A stretch of 64,000 nt of DNA, taken from NCBI GenBank assembly GCA_003215415.1, contig QCKK01000003.1, positions 38,099 to 102,098 of the forward strand, in the 5' to 3' direction. Origin of the DNA: Prochlorococcus sp. AG-409-N21. GTDB taxonomy: Bacteria > Cyanobacteriota > Cyanobacteriia > PCC-6307 > Cyanobiaceae. The notes under the pieces were generated by a model that worked only from the letters and a program-made list of their open reading frames with translations, was not told the DNA's origin and did not search any database. This document shows, piece by piece, positions 63,721 through 64,000 of this stretch; the stretch's first letter is position 1, and every line of letters begins with the position of its first letter. The translations under genes and the position numbers were made by a program.

Positions 63721-64000
63721 ATGGCCTCGGGCATAGACCCCAGTAAGAATCCTGGTTCTAACGATCCTTATTCTCTTCTTGGCGTTGAGCCTGGCGCAAG
63801 TTTTGATGAAGTTCAGCAAGCCAGAGATAAAAGGTTAAGTGAAGTTGGCGATGATCCCTTAGCAAAAGCTCGAATAGAAGCTTCTTACGATACTTTGTTA
63901 ATGGAAAGCCTCAAGGAACGCCAGTTAGGCAAAGTAAGTTCAGATGCTGTAAGCGCTTCTCAGAGAGAAGAAAAGAAAGGATCATCTTCTTCTCGAGATC
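63721..64000 (+). CDS. CPP1-like (DUF3353) J-domain-related protein, N-terminal part
   Basis: The frame starts M-A-S-G-I-D-P-S-K-N-P-G-S and contains D-P-Y-S-L-L-G-V-E-P-G-A-S-F-D-E-V-Q-Q-A-R-D-K-R-L, a J-like helix block without the HPD motif. It is open at the window edge after about 93 codons. This matches the CPP1 family, membrane chaperone-like proteins that in plants stabilise protochlorophyllide oxidoreductase. The membrane helices expected in the C-terminal half are outside the window. A POR-like gene is in this window, but 43 kb away. Confidence 0.75.
   Translation, partial: MASGIDPSKNPGSNDPYSLLGVEPGASFDEVQQARDKRLSEVGDDPLAKARIEASYDTLLMESLKERQLGKVSSDAVSASQREEKKGSSSSRD

Overview
The window looks like the chromosome of a low-light-adapted Prochlorococcus (or a very close marine picocyanobacterium). 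The reasons are AT-rich, tightly packed DNA; a Pcb chlorophyll a/b antenna gene instead of phycobilisome genes; CrtL-type lycopene cyclase; B12-dependent NrdJ as the visible ribonucleotide reductase; Psb28 and GUN4; and many very small conserved membrane proteins. The strain cannot be named from the sequence alone.

Layout. 1-4.6 kb: end of secF, a PerM-like transporter, psb28, mnmH, gun4 and an anti-sigma-type ATPase. 4.6-9.2 kb: a loosely packed stretch of small, mostly unknown genes, several secreted and cysteine-containing, with a CP12-like half protein and at least one decayed gene. 9.3-11.1 kb: pcb with a structured leader and a strong terminator, then a second interrupted small gene. 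11.2-26.1 kb: GltS-like symporter, three small-molecule enzymes, an SDR, crtL, a long empty gap, a POR-like reductase, MscS, an isochorismatase-type hydrolase, a Fur-family regulator, ArsS and the glucosylglycerol-phosphate phosphatase StpA. 26.3-36.3 kb: a three-gene sugar-phosphate-like cluster, a lytic transglycosylase, a MetY + MetA pair that reads as direct sulfhydrylation of O-acetylhomoserine, a kinase/APH fusion and AlkB. 36.5-48.3 kb: a complete amino-acid ABC transporter (AapJQMP), a SulP anion transporter, an FAD oxidoreductase, CbiX with a His/Cys-rich tail, a GMC oxidoreductase and a pentapeptide-repeat lumenal protein.

48.4-57.3 kb: an integrated mobile element in tRNA-Ser(UGA), bounded by a perfect 40-bp direct repeat of the tRNA 5' half. 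It carries a tyrosine integrase at the tRNA end, a short phage-like gene block with a terminase-small-subunit-like protein, a second catalytic-domain-only tyrosine recombinase, a pair of small acidic proteins that may be related, a VapE-type ATPase plus primase-polymerase, and an excisionase-like HTH protein. This architecture matches the tycheposon class of picocyanobacterial elements (tRNA + tyrosine recombinase + primase/helicase), and the terminase-like gene points to satellite-style packaging. The element sits on the 5' side of the tRNA, so it must supply the tRNA's first half and its promoter. It also has matched pairs of GTGGTCCA-type sites, 11 bp apart, near both ends, which look like integrase arm sites.

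57.3-64 kb: the chromosome resumes with a long noncoding stretch, two small proteins, nrdJ, a methyltransferase, prfC and the start of a CPP1-like J-domain-related gene that runs off the window.
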